64,000 nt of DNA from Ornithodoros turicata (Eukaryota > Arthropoda > Arachnida > Ixodida > Argasidae). Below are positions 55,320-64,000 of this stretch, one piece after another (the first letter of the stretch is position 1; every line of letters starts with the position of its first letter). The DNA lies in contig NW_026999325.1 in assembly GCF_037126465.1 (NCBI RefSeq), positions 186,001 through 250,000 on the forward strand, in the 5' to 3' direction. A program made the position numbers and the translations under genes. The notes beneath the pieces are model-generated. The model worked only from the letters and a program-made list of their open reading frames with translations, searched no databases and was not told the origin of the DNA.

Positions 55320-58300
55320 TTCCTACTTCAATGAAAATTTGTTCAATTTGCTGTTCCATCTTCCTCTCAAAGCGCCCCTCGGCAGTCACCAATTCGCAAG
55401 TGACCATGAAACACAAACTGATCAGGTGAAATGCAAAGAGAATGCCTCACTTTGTAAACAGGACATAGCATGGCACAGACAATACAGTATTGAATACTTG
55501 ATATCACAGTACCAAAAATGTTCAGCTAAATAAAGTGACTATATTAGGCAGTAACGTTGAGCTATAATCTGTACATAAATTTTTTCAGTGTTATGCTATA
55601 GATTTATTATTTTGTTCACAGCAGAGGAACTTTTGTTGGATGATCCTCTTACATGAAGGAAATTCCTTATTCTGTTACTTTCCATCACACAAGTGTGAAT
55701 CAGCAAGTACAATCTGTTTGCAAATGATCATACTGAGGTAATAAAACTGGACTCTGTAACAACTTTCAGAAACTATGCACGAATGGACCACATTAACTTT
55801 GTCCAATTATGACCAAATGGATAGTATGTAGTCTTTCATGCTATGTGAGTTGTATGCCCATATATTGTAACAAAAGTTCAGTCAGATGAAGGCAGTCTGA
55901 CTGAGGTGCTAGATAATTTAAATAATGTCCATACATATGATGATCCGAGTTTTTTTGGCTCACTGACATGTATATATATATATATAGCATCCACAACTAG
56001 AAGACATTACCAGAATCTAAGTGCTGTGAAGTAATATTTTATTTTACTGAATATATATATATCTGTTTTCTTAACGAAAGCCCGCATTTGTTCGGGGCAA
56101 TGTTTCTTGAACTAGCGTTCCTGATGGCGTTACCGTAAATGTAAATCTTGTACGTCAGTAACTCCCCTGCACAATACTACGCTACACCAGCTCAGTCATC
56201 AGCAACTAAATTATCGAATGACTTAAATGTCAATAAAAAAGTCGACGACTCCGACGAATCGTTCAGCGCAGCACTATAAACCATTGCTCCATAAACACAG
56301 AAGCACTTTGCACGTACTGTGCGCAGTAGATGGCAGATGTTTGTTTACTGCACATAACATTTTCCCACAAGCTACACAGCTGCAGCAGTAAAATGAAATC
56401 TGACGTGACTCAGGGATTTCAGGACCCTTCAAAAAATCCCATGCCCATGGTATCTCTTTGAAACCGCTGAACAGGCAATACGCTACATATTAGGCACACC
56501 TGTAGCTCAGTAACAAAGGCACCGGTAAAATGTTTGCAAAAAGAACAGCGATTTTCAACACACACAGCACCAGAGTGACACTCGTCACTCGTCGCTGCAA
56601 CGATGATGGCGATGGCATAATGATGATGATGTTGGTGTCACTTCCGCTGGATTGGCATATGTGTTATTTAACATTTAACCTCCACCACCCAATTATAATG
56701 AACGGCCACGGAAATTAAAGAATATTACAAAAAATAAGTACTCAATAAGCACGAGCTAAAGCAATGCAATGACGTCTGCCCGTCTACCCAATCGCCATGC
56801 ATCCATCCATCCATCCAACCAGTTCGAACCTGTTCAGTTTCAACCGTTGAAACTTCAAATTTTCCGGACGCGCAAAGGTAGCAGTTGCGTCTTGGCGGCT
56901 GCACTTCACTGGTTGTTATACGAAAATATTTCTAAGTTCTAATCTCCCGCACGTTTTGTCTTGCAATTTTTGAGCATAGCGAGAACGTACGCCGTGCTGT
57001 CCAGTGATAAAAACTGTTGAGCGCAGCAGAGCTCCCAGAGTACACTGTGGTGGACAGCGTTTCTTTGTTCTCTGGCTTTCCCAAGTTTAAGGGGTGAGTT
57101 CACTCTTCATTAAAAGTATGTGCCTGTTTCTGTGCACCAAATCGCATGTAGTAGAGATGCGTGGCATAATATCGGAATATCGTTTCCTTATCTATTTCGG
57201 CTTCGTCTCACCGATTGAAGCACATTGGAAGTGTGGGTTGACCTGACTGCACTTGCATTCAAGGTAGTGATTGACGTTGTATGTTCGGCAGTGCAATGTT
57301 TCAGTAAGTGCCTTGGTTCGTCTTGGTGCTAAAACGAATACGGTATCACTAATTAACCATCGAGATTCACGAGTTTTCGATGACTGTTGAAGTCTTGAGT
57401 AAACGAAAGTCGACAGTTACGGTTTGCAGGGCGGACACGCCGGAACATAAATGCTGGATAGTTCATTGTCATGTCAGCCCGACTCGGTTGTTGCATTTTT
57501 CGCTGGTAGTGAAACCACACACTGAAAATTTTGCGCAAGTACTTTTGTTTGCATATCATGGTTTCATAGCAACTGCATTTTTCTTTTTATAGGTGCTTGG
57601 ACCACCTTTCATCGGTGGATATGAAAATAGTGGTAACCTACCCTACGAAACATCTATTTGCACATAAGCTTAACAGTTCCCTGTGAGGTAAGTGGAAGCA
57701 GTTGTCTTTGACATGTGGCTGTGTTGTGCTCCAATGTTCCTGATGTTCGATGTGCCCCCTAATCGTACTCTAGAGGGAGCCTCTTTAAATTTTTGTAAAC
57801 AAAGTATTGCAAATACAGTTGGTGGAAGGCTCTAACTGCTTTCCATTTACATGGTTATGTGGTTAACGAAATTGAACTTTTTGAGATGCTGTGAAAGTCA
57901 GTAGGGAAGTGCGATGTAAAAGAAAGGACTGCCAGAAGCTTGCTAAAGAACCGCACAACATGTATGGGCAGCAGACAAAATATTTGTGAAACGATACAAA
58001 ACTAGTATTTCTGTGCTTAGTCGTTTTGAAACATTCTTGATATTGTATGGAGAACAGCGTGATTATGCCATTCCGTCTTACTTCACCCAAACAGCTGTCT
58101 GGCAGTAGTGCAAGATTTGAGTTCCTAAAGGGTCTATTCACTGAAGTCACCTCAGCGCCATACTATAGGTCCCTCAATGTTACGTCCTTGCATTTGTTCG
58201 CTGCATTATGCTTTTTAGGTGACTACTAACACCGAAAACATGGAAATTGCTTCTATATTCTCCAAATCACAGAGCGACAAGTTTATAACACCAGATATAC

Positions 58301-59240
58301 GATGGGTATAATATGGGTAACAGCTTGGCTGAGATCTAGAATATGGTGGCCGATGGCAGCAAATCTGCCTGCTAGCGACAGTGGCGGCCTCCTGTGGATG
58401 ACGTCATGTGAATAAACCTTATAACATTTGACGTGGTGATACAGATCATGCTTTGTATTGTCTTTTATAATATACACAGTGTTTATTTTTATCCTGTACA
58501 GAATTTTTGCACCAAAGTTATGAGAGCAGCACAGTTGTTGTTTTATCGGAATTCAGTGATGGAAGTGCTGCGCCAATCATGGAGTGCTTCGCAGTCACCT
58601 GCTCGACCAGGTAAGGTCGTGCATCACAAGAAAACGCCTGTCACATTGATGTACTTTCAGCAGGTGTCTTTCACAGCGACCGCTGTTACATCCTCGTTTC
58701 CCTGAGACCCGGCAGCGTCCACATCAGGTAGTCACGCACAAACAGATTTTCAGCTGTTGCTGCAATTCGTGTTGTGTAGCTGTAACAGTCCAGTGATTTT
58801 TGTACGTGCAGCTTCTTTTCTTTATGTGCCTCTCAGATCAGTGTTGATACAGTTTTTGCTCTTATGTGGCCAGACAAGCATCCCGTGAAAGAGTGTGCAT
58901 AGCCACTAAACAAACTAGTTAGAACTAGCAGACCACATAATGCTTTCTGACATCTTTTGTTCTATTTTCTAGCCACAGTGAGTCATTGGAGGCAGTGCTG
59001 CAGCACCAACAATCACTCATTGAAAGAAAGTAATGAGGTGGCCTTCAACGCCCTGATGCCACTTCAACTCTCATCAGTCAAAACACAAGAGGCCTGCTTG
59101 GCAGCAAAGTCAATCCAGTTTTAGACTGAGTTTTGTACCATACACTTCGTGTGTGGTTTACTGTGAATAAATGTTCATGCTAAGATCCATGTTGCTATCA
59201 ATTATATCACATTTCTGCATGAATGCATGCCAGGAAGGTA
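55320..59240. other. Long stretch without recognised gene
   Basis: Across nearly 4 kb I find no domain, element end or conserved frame. Simple repeats include (TA)n at about 55970-55985 and 56050-56060, GATGATG near 56605, and (CATC)n at about 56800-56818. This stretch is the best place to look for a diverged host exon or regulatory sequence, but nothing supports one. Confidence 0.4.
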
Positions 59241-59470
59241 GCAGGACTAGTCATGGTCTAAAGTACGTCTAAGGGGGGCTAAAGTAAGGTACAGGAAATG
59301 TATAACCCTAGACCTGTCGCCTGAATGGAGGGATAAAATTGGTCTAGCTGTAGACTTCATGTCTAATACATGGTTAAGTGTCTGACCCTGTTCCAGACAT
59401 CAGGTCAAAAGAATGTCTAAATCTCGGCTAGGTACATAGACATCGGATGTCTAGAGCTAGATGGCTAGGT
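59240..59470. repeat. Second TAGAC/GTCTA motif cluster
   Basis: Words such as GTCTAAAGTACGTCTAAGG, TAGACTTCATGTCTA, AGACATCAGG, TAGACATCGGATGTCTA and CTAGATGGCTAGG repeat from 59260 to 59465. It resembles 53455-53640. Confidence 0.5.
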
Positions 59471-59479
59471 GGCGTAACG

Positions 59480-60613
59480 TAACACGAAGTCAAGACAAAC
59501 TTTATTCTTGTCAAAATGTAAGTACTTGCAGTGAAGCATTACAAACTCCACTTCCAAACTTGCATTTAGGGACGTTACATAAAACAACTTAACAAAAAAG
59601 AAGAAACGCTTAAGAACGAATAGAAGAACAGCAGAAGAAGAAATCGCAAAACAGGGAATCAATAGATGTAACTCGCGTGCGCACTTCCGTTGCCCGCTCG
59701 CCATGAAGGCTACTGAGCACCGACAACGGCCAGTATCTACATGCTCGACGAACCCATCGGTCTTTCTCATTGTTTTTTGTGAAAACGCACCCGCCAGTTG
59801 TCGCCGCGTGGTGGCATACGTATTTATGCGGTGTAATGTTGGTTTCTACGAAAACCAACGAAGACGGAACACAAAGTAAAGAGAAACTTTACCCTTCTCA
59901 AAATGTAAGTACTTGCAGTGAAGCATTACAAACTCCACTGCCAAACTTGCATTTAGGGACGTTACATAAAACAACTTAACAAAAAAGAAGAAACGCTTAA
60001 GAACGAATAGAAGAACAACAGAAGAAGAAATCGCGAAACAGCGAATCAATAGATGTAACCCGCGTGCGCACTTCCGTTGCCCGCTCGCCATGAAGGCTAC
60101 TGAGCACCGACAACGGCCAGTATCTACATGCTCGACGAACCCATCGGTCTTTCTCATTGTTTTTTGTGAAAACGCACCCGCCAGTTGTCGCCGCGTGGTG
60201 GCATACGTATTTATGCGGTGTAATGTTGGTTTCTACGAAGACCAACGAAGACGGAACACAAAGTAAAGAGAAACTTTACCCTTGTCAAAGTGTAAGTACT
60301 TGCAGTGAAGCATTACAAATTCCACTGCCAGACTTGCATTTAGGGACGATACCTAAAACAACTTAACAACAACAAAAAAAGAATGCTCAAAAGCGAATAG
60401 CCGAAAGAGAGCAGAAGAAGAAATCGTGAAACAGGAAATCAATAGACGTAACCAGCGCGCGCACTTCCGTTGCCCTCTCGCCGTGAAGGTTACTGAGATC
60501 CGACAACGGCCAGTAGCCTGCATGCTCGACGAAGCCCTAGGTCTTTCCATTCATTTAGTAAAAACGCACTCGTCAGTTGTCGCCGCGTGGTGGCACACGT
60601 ATTTCTGCGGTAT
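59480..60613 (+). repeat. 387-bp tandem satellite, copies 1-3
   Basis: The word AGTACTTGCAGTGAAGCATT begins at 59521, 59908 and 60295, exactly 387 bases apart. Copies 1 and 2 differ at few positions; copy 3 is more diverged. A fourth copy continues after the LTR element (AGTATTTGCAG at 62300). The ~80- and ~100-codon frames that recur in each unit on - are a consequence of the repetition, not evidence of a gene. Confidence 0.9.
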
Positions 60614-60919
60614 TGTCACGAAGCGAAATGGGCCGGCGAGTCATCGAATGAACAGCAAACGGTTTATTAGACTACTTGGTAGCAAAAACACAAGAGTGAT
60701 AGCTCTCTGAACACAACTAAGTCCAAAGCATGAATGCTCCAGCCTGGAGCGCACAAGCATTTAAGCGTCGCGCCGAAAAGTCTAGAAACAGCACGTGCGT
60801 TTGCCAGAGAGCAGGCGATGTGTCTGGAAGCTTCTTGCTTCTTCTTCTTCAGCATGTACCGGGATGAGATGTACCGTTTCGTGCCTGTCCTGGAAGTTTC
60901 TCAAAGATGATTCGTGGCA
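60614..60919 (-). repeat. 3' LTR of short LTR element
   Basis: This LTR begins TGTCACGAAGCGAAATGGGC and ends TTCGTGGCA on +. It is the partner of 61917-62222. Confidence 0.9.
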
Positions 60920-61239
60920 TTGTCCCCTCCGTAGACGTGGCATCGTCCCGATGCCAGAACCTGTGTCGGCTCATCGCATTTCGTTTGCACCCTACGAAGC
61001 CTCGTAGCCAACGTCGTCGTCTTTAACATTGTCATCGGCGCCATTATCGATTAATGCAGTTGTCTCGTGGTCGTGATTGAGTACTTGCAGGTCACTGGTA
61101 AGGTTTTGAGCGTCGCGTCGGTCTGTATTGCTGTTCGTCGAGCTCGGAGACTGGTCGCGTCCTGAGTCAGCAGAGATGCTGCTGCCGTAGAGAGTCTTCA
61201 ATTGCGGCGGGGTGAGTACGCGCTGAAGGCGGGAGGCGT

Positions 61240-61345
61240 CAGGTGAAAATCCGGGTGACCTAGTCGTCGGTACGGGAAACGGCGGTAGACCCGGGTGGCT
61301 TCTTCACAGTGGTAGCAGAGCGGCCTCAAGTCTGACTTTCGCCGT
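61240..61345 (-). pseudogene. Gag zinc-knuckle remnant
   Basis: On - the stretch RKSDLRPLCYHCEEATRVYR is followed by RFPYRRLG. It aligns with the CCHC knuckle of Gypsy gag proteins (C-x2-C-x4-H-x4-C), with the His and the last Cys lost. It shows the interior is gag-derived. It lies downstream of the SINE in the - direction. Confidence 0.6.
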
Positions 61346-61444
61346 ACGTCTGTCTTGCGAGTTCCTTGTGCGTGTGGCTGGTAGCTGAGTGGTGCACGTT
61401 GGGCGGGTCGCGAATGCGCCCAGCTGTTGCCGTGCCCCGCTGCC

Positions 61445-61763
61445 ACCAGCTCCGGTGGCGCAGCGGTAACGCGTGCGCTTGGAGACTGGGAGGTCCGCGG
61501 TTCGAATCCGCGGGCCGGCTGTGCCGTCTGGGGTTTTTCCTGGGTTTCCCTCAGATGTGTAATAGGCGTGTGCCGGCACAGTTCCCCTGAAGTCGGCCCA
61601 TGGACGCAGCTATCCTCCCCCCGAGCGGATTCCGCTCGGTCTTCCACTTCACCCTTTCCTCTCCTCCTCTCCACCACCTTTCCCTTCCCGAGAAACATGC
61701 CACCTAATCAGGCAGGCAGACCTCTCGGGTTCCTCCCAACGACACTCCCCCTCCTCCTCCCTC
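61445..61763 (+). mobile_element. tRNA-derived SINE, family 3, with target duplication
   Basis: The 319-bp insertion is flanked by the 11-bp duplication GCCCCGCTGCC (61434-61444 and 61764-61774). The head has an A box (GGTGGCGCAGCGGTAAC) and a B box (GGTTCGAATCC). The body follows (GGGGTTTTTCCTGGGTTTCC and AGTTCCCCTGAAGTCGGCCC). The tail is pyrimidine-rich. It inserted into the LTR element in the opposite orientation to gag. Confidence 0.9.
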
Positions 61764-61916
61764 GCCCCGCTGCCGATGATGGCTGTCGTATTCATCTTCT
61801 TGCGGGTTGGGGGTTCCAATGGCATGAATTCCGAAGGTAGACCACGCTGTCTTCGACTAAGTCGTTTCTGTTCTTCCAGGCCGTTAGCAGGGATTGCCCC
61901 GCACCTCCACCAGAAA

Positions 61917-62222
61917 TGTCACGAAGCGAAATGGGCCGGCGAGCCGTCGAATAAACAGCAAACGGTTTATTAGACTACTTGGTAGCAAAAACACAAGAGT
62001 GATAGCTCTCTGAACACAACTAAGTCCAAAGCATGAATGCTCCAGCCTGGAGCGCACAAGCATTTAAGCGTCGCGCCGAAAAGTCTAGAAACAGCACGTG
62101 CGTTTGCCAGAGAGCAGGCGATGTGTCTGGAAGCTTCTTGCTTCTTCTTCTTCAGCATGTGCCGGGATGAGATGTACCGTTTCGTGCCTGCCCTGGAAGT
62201 TTCTCGAAGATGATTCGTGGCA
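61917..62222 (-). repeat. 5' LTR of short LTR element
   Basis: Partner of 60614-60919, with the same length and ends. GTAT follows at 62223-62226. Confidence 0.9.
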
Positions 62223-62226
62223 GTAT

Positions 62227-62604
62227 AATGTTGGTTTCTACGAAGACCAACGAAGACGGAACACAAAGTGAAGAGAAACTTTACCCTTGTGAAAATGTAA
62301 GTATTTGCAGTGAAGCATTACAAATTCCACTGCCAAACTTCCATTTAGGGACGTTACATAACACAACTTAACAAAAAAAAACAAGAAGCGTTTAAGAACG
62401 AATAACCGAACAAGAGAAGAAGAAATCGTGAAACAAGAAATCAATAGATGTAACCCACGCGCGCACTTCCGTTCCTCGCTCGCCATGAAGGCTACTGAGC
62501 ACCGACAACTGCCAGTATCTCTATGCTTGACGAAGCCATCGGTCTTTCTAATTGTTTTTTGTGAAAACGCACTCGCCAGTTGTCGCCGCGTGGTGGCATA
62601 CGTA
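62227..62604 (+). repeat. 387-bp satellite, fourth copy
   Basis: This continues the unit interrupted at 60613 and runs to ATACGTA at 62604, where the next element begins inside the unit. Confidence 0.85.
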
Positions 62605-64000
62605 CCCAGGCGAAAATTTGAGCTGGGAAGTCAACTGGTACCAGCTCGTTCCCAGTTCGCACCAACTGGTGGTCAACTGGAACCAACCCCCAAGAACACA
62701 ATGACCTCCTAGGTACGTCCGAGGAAAGTCATCAGCGGACAGGGATAACATCCCCAGGACTTCCCTACCAGGTCCTCAATTTGTTAGAAATGTGACAAAG
62801 TGAGACTCCCCGTCATATCCTCAGGACCTCCTATGGGAGCTACCAAATGATGCGGCTAGTACAGTTCTGGGAGCAAGCAGATACCTTAGTGAATTATTTA
62901 TTTTGGGAAGTAAGGGCACATTTGCAGCATCCAGCCAGCGTGTGTGTGTTTTTATATATTTTCAACCTCGCTCACCAGCTACCATTCGTGGTTTCTCATC
63001 TGTATTTCGTTCAGCGTATTTCTCATCACAAAGAATGAGTGTCACAGGTTAAAAGGCAAAAAAAAGATATATATATATAAGGCCCCTAGGTCACGAAAAC
63101 CTGCGAAACCACTTAGAAAGGCATATGGTGCAGCAGCATTTCCTTTCCAAGACAGAACAGATACAAGTTATTGCTTGTCTTCCAAACATCAGCAGATTCG
63201 GAAGTCCTCTTCGCCTCTCAGTCAGAACAAAGGGTGAGGTATCTAAGTTTAACTTGATTTCGCACATAACCAACAATGAAGTGAGAAATTCCTTGGAGTA
63301 TTAAATCGCTATCAAGGTAGTGTCCGTGTTTCCTACTGCTTTGGTTTGATGCATGCATAGTAAGCGAAGCTTGAGCAGCGAAACGCTATTATTTTTTGTC
63401 TCTTCGGAAATAAAAGGCTCCGCGCAACCTCCTGCCAGGGACCCTTTGCGGACACTCATGCAACAAGACCGCAGTGAAAGGTCTAGCAAACTGTATTTTA
63501 GTACACGTCAAACGCTGCACATGGACGGATTCCTTTAAAATCCGACGATCAGTATTTGCGACCCTATATCTCTTTTTATTTTATATTTTTGTTCGTTTTT
63601 TTTTAAATTTATGCATGAGCACTCCTTCTTTGATTGTATTGGGTAATGAGAAATAAATCGGGAAGTTGATTACTGGCTAGCAGGTATTAAAATGCACAAC
63701 GCAGTATTAAAATAATTTACTTCTCCTGTGCTTGTCCTCCGGTTGACGACCGCAGGATGTACGCAAATGACAATCACTGGAAGCTCCTATGATGACAGCC
63801 TGTGGACCTCCTCCGTTCATCCCATCACGGACGAGGACGTGATGACACTTTGAGGACATCCTGAGGACCGCGTGTGTTCCTGGGGCTGGTACCAAACTGG
63901 TGGCAGCTGGAAAGTAAACTGGTACCAGTTCAAGCTGGGCTGGTGGCAACTGGGCACTTTGTGGTAGCAGTTCAAACTGGACTGGTAGCAACTGGGAAGT
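62605..64000. mobile_element. Element with CAACTGG-rich inverted ends, right end outside window
   Basis: It begins CCCAGGCGAAAA exactly where the satellite breaks. The left inner end has GTCAACTGGTACCAGC, CCAACTGGTGGTCAACTGG, CCCCCAAGAACAC, GACCTCCTAGGTACGTCC and GTCATCAGCG in that order. The right side (63720-64000) contains the same order inverted (CTGGTACCA, AGTTTACTTTCCAG, GGGGCTGG, GTTCCTGGGG, GGACATCCTGAGGACC, GTGATGACAC). The interior shows no transposase. Its CCCAGGCGAAAA start resembles CCCAGCTAAAAC at the 36760-38280 element. Confidence 0.7.

Larger units (their letters stand above)
60614..62222 (-). mobile_element. Short non-autonomous LTR retrotransposon
   Basis: The 306-bp LTRs (60614-60919 and 61917-62222) are about 98% identical, run TG...CA, and are flanked by the direct duplication GTAT (60610-60613 and 62223-62226). 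The insertion splits the satellite. On -, the sequence just inside the 5' LTR, TGGTGGAGGTGCGGGGCA, is a plausible primer-binding site, and GGAGGGGACAA before the 3' LTR is a polypurine tract. The ~1-kb interior keeps only a gag knuckle remnant and contains a SINE. It lacks protease, RT and integrase. Confidence 0.9.

Noticed and set aside
59465..60366. Recurring 69-103-codon frames in the satellite
   Set aside because: They recur only because the 387-bp unit is tandemly repeated. Copy 3 does not preserve them, and no domain is present.
61448..61520. tRNA gene
   Set aside because: A and B boxes are present, but the anticodon arm is abnormal and the sequence continues into a SINE body with flanking target duplication.
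61198..61698. 166-codon - frame
   Set aside because: It spans gag remnant and antisense SINE sequence and is open by chance.

Overview
This window reads as repeat-dense eukaryotic nuclear DNA. It is most likely from an arthropod, and probably a tick or other chelicerate. That assignment is inferred from the transposon mix: tRNA-derived SINEs with a conserved tail, BEL/Pao and Ty3/Gypsy elements, non-LTR elements with an L1-type ORF1 or an ORF1 resembling the baculovirus FP family, Penelope-like ends, pogo/Tigger, mariner, hAT, and many short palindromic elements. I found no convincing exon of a host gene. Nearly every recognisable coding stretch belongs to a mobile element, and most are broken by stops or frameshifts.

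Layout. 1-3838: a compact element with inverted repeats of at least 966 bp. Its interior holds two tandem paralogous genes on + and one unrelated gene on -, all unassigned. 3840-7380: degenerate tandem repeats, then a dense array of CCAAT and GC-box-like motifs. 7440-9460: non-coding, including a hAT-type element at 8620-9449. 10061-13099: a complete but integrase-less Ty3/Gypsy element on - with a 133-bp LTR and a 4-bp target duplication. 13598-15600: a BEL/Pao gag pseudogene split by a hAT-type element with a perfect 8-bp target duplication. 16082-25084: Penelope-like 3' ends in opposite orientations, a decayed THAP domain, pogo-derived and palindromic elements. 25983-33988: a hairpin, a pogo/Tigger transposase pseudogene, SINEs, a non-LTR RT fragment and more hairpins. 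33990-43000: sparse sequence, an element rich in CCAATTGG motifs, a 3' fragment of an RNase-H-bearing LINE, and a 0.9-kb palindrome. 43230-46900: a degraded LINE on - whose ORF1 starts with a 2A-type ribosome-skipping motif. 48466-55318: several MITEs, a hAT-type element, fragments of a second LINE family, a SINE and a mariner pseudogene. 55320-59240: nothing recognised. 59480-62604: a 387-bp satellite interrupted by a short LTR element that is itself interrupted by a SINE. 62605 to the end: another element with motif-rich inverted ends, cut by the window edge.

The nested insertions give a relative history at several points: satellite, then LTR element, then SINE; and BEL gag, then hAT element. 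The strongest candidates for something undescribed are three. The first is the long-inverted-repeat element at 1-3838, with a virus-like convergent gene plan. The second is a set of elements whose ends are built of short self-complementary words. The third, a variant on known themes, is the 2A-bearing LINE and the integrase-less Gypsy.
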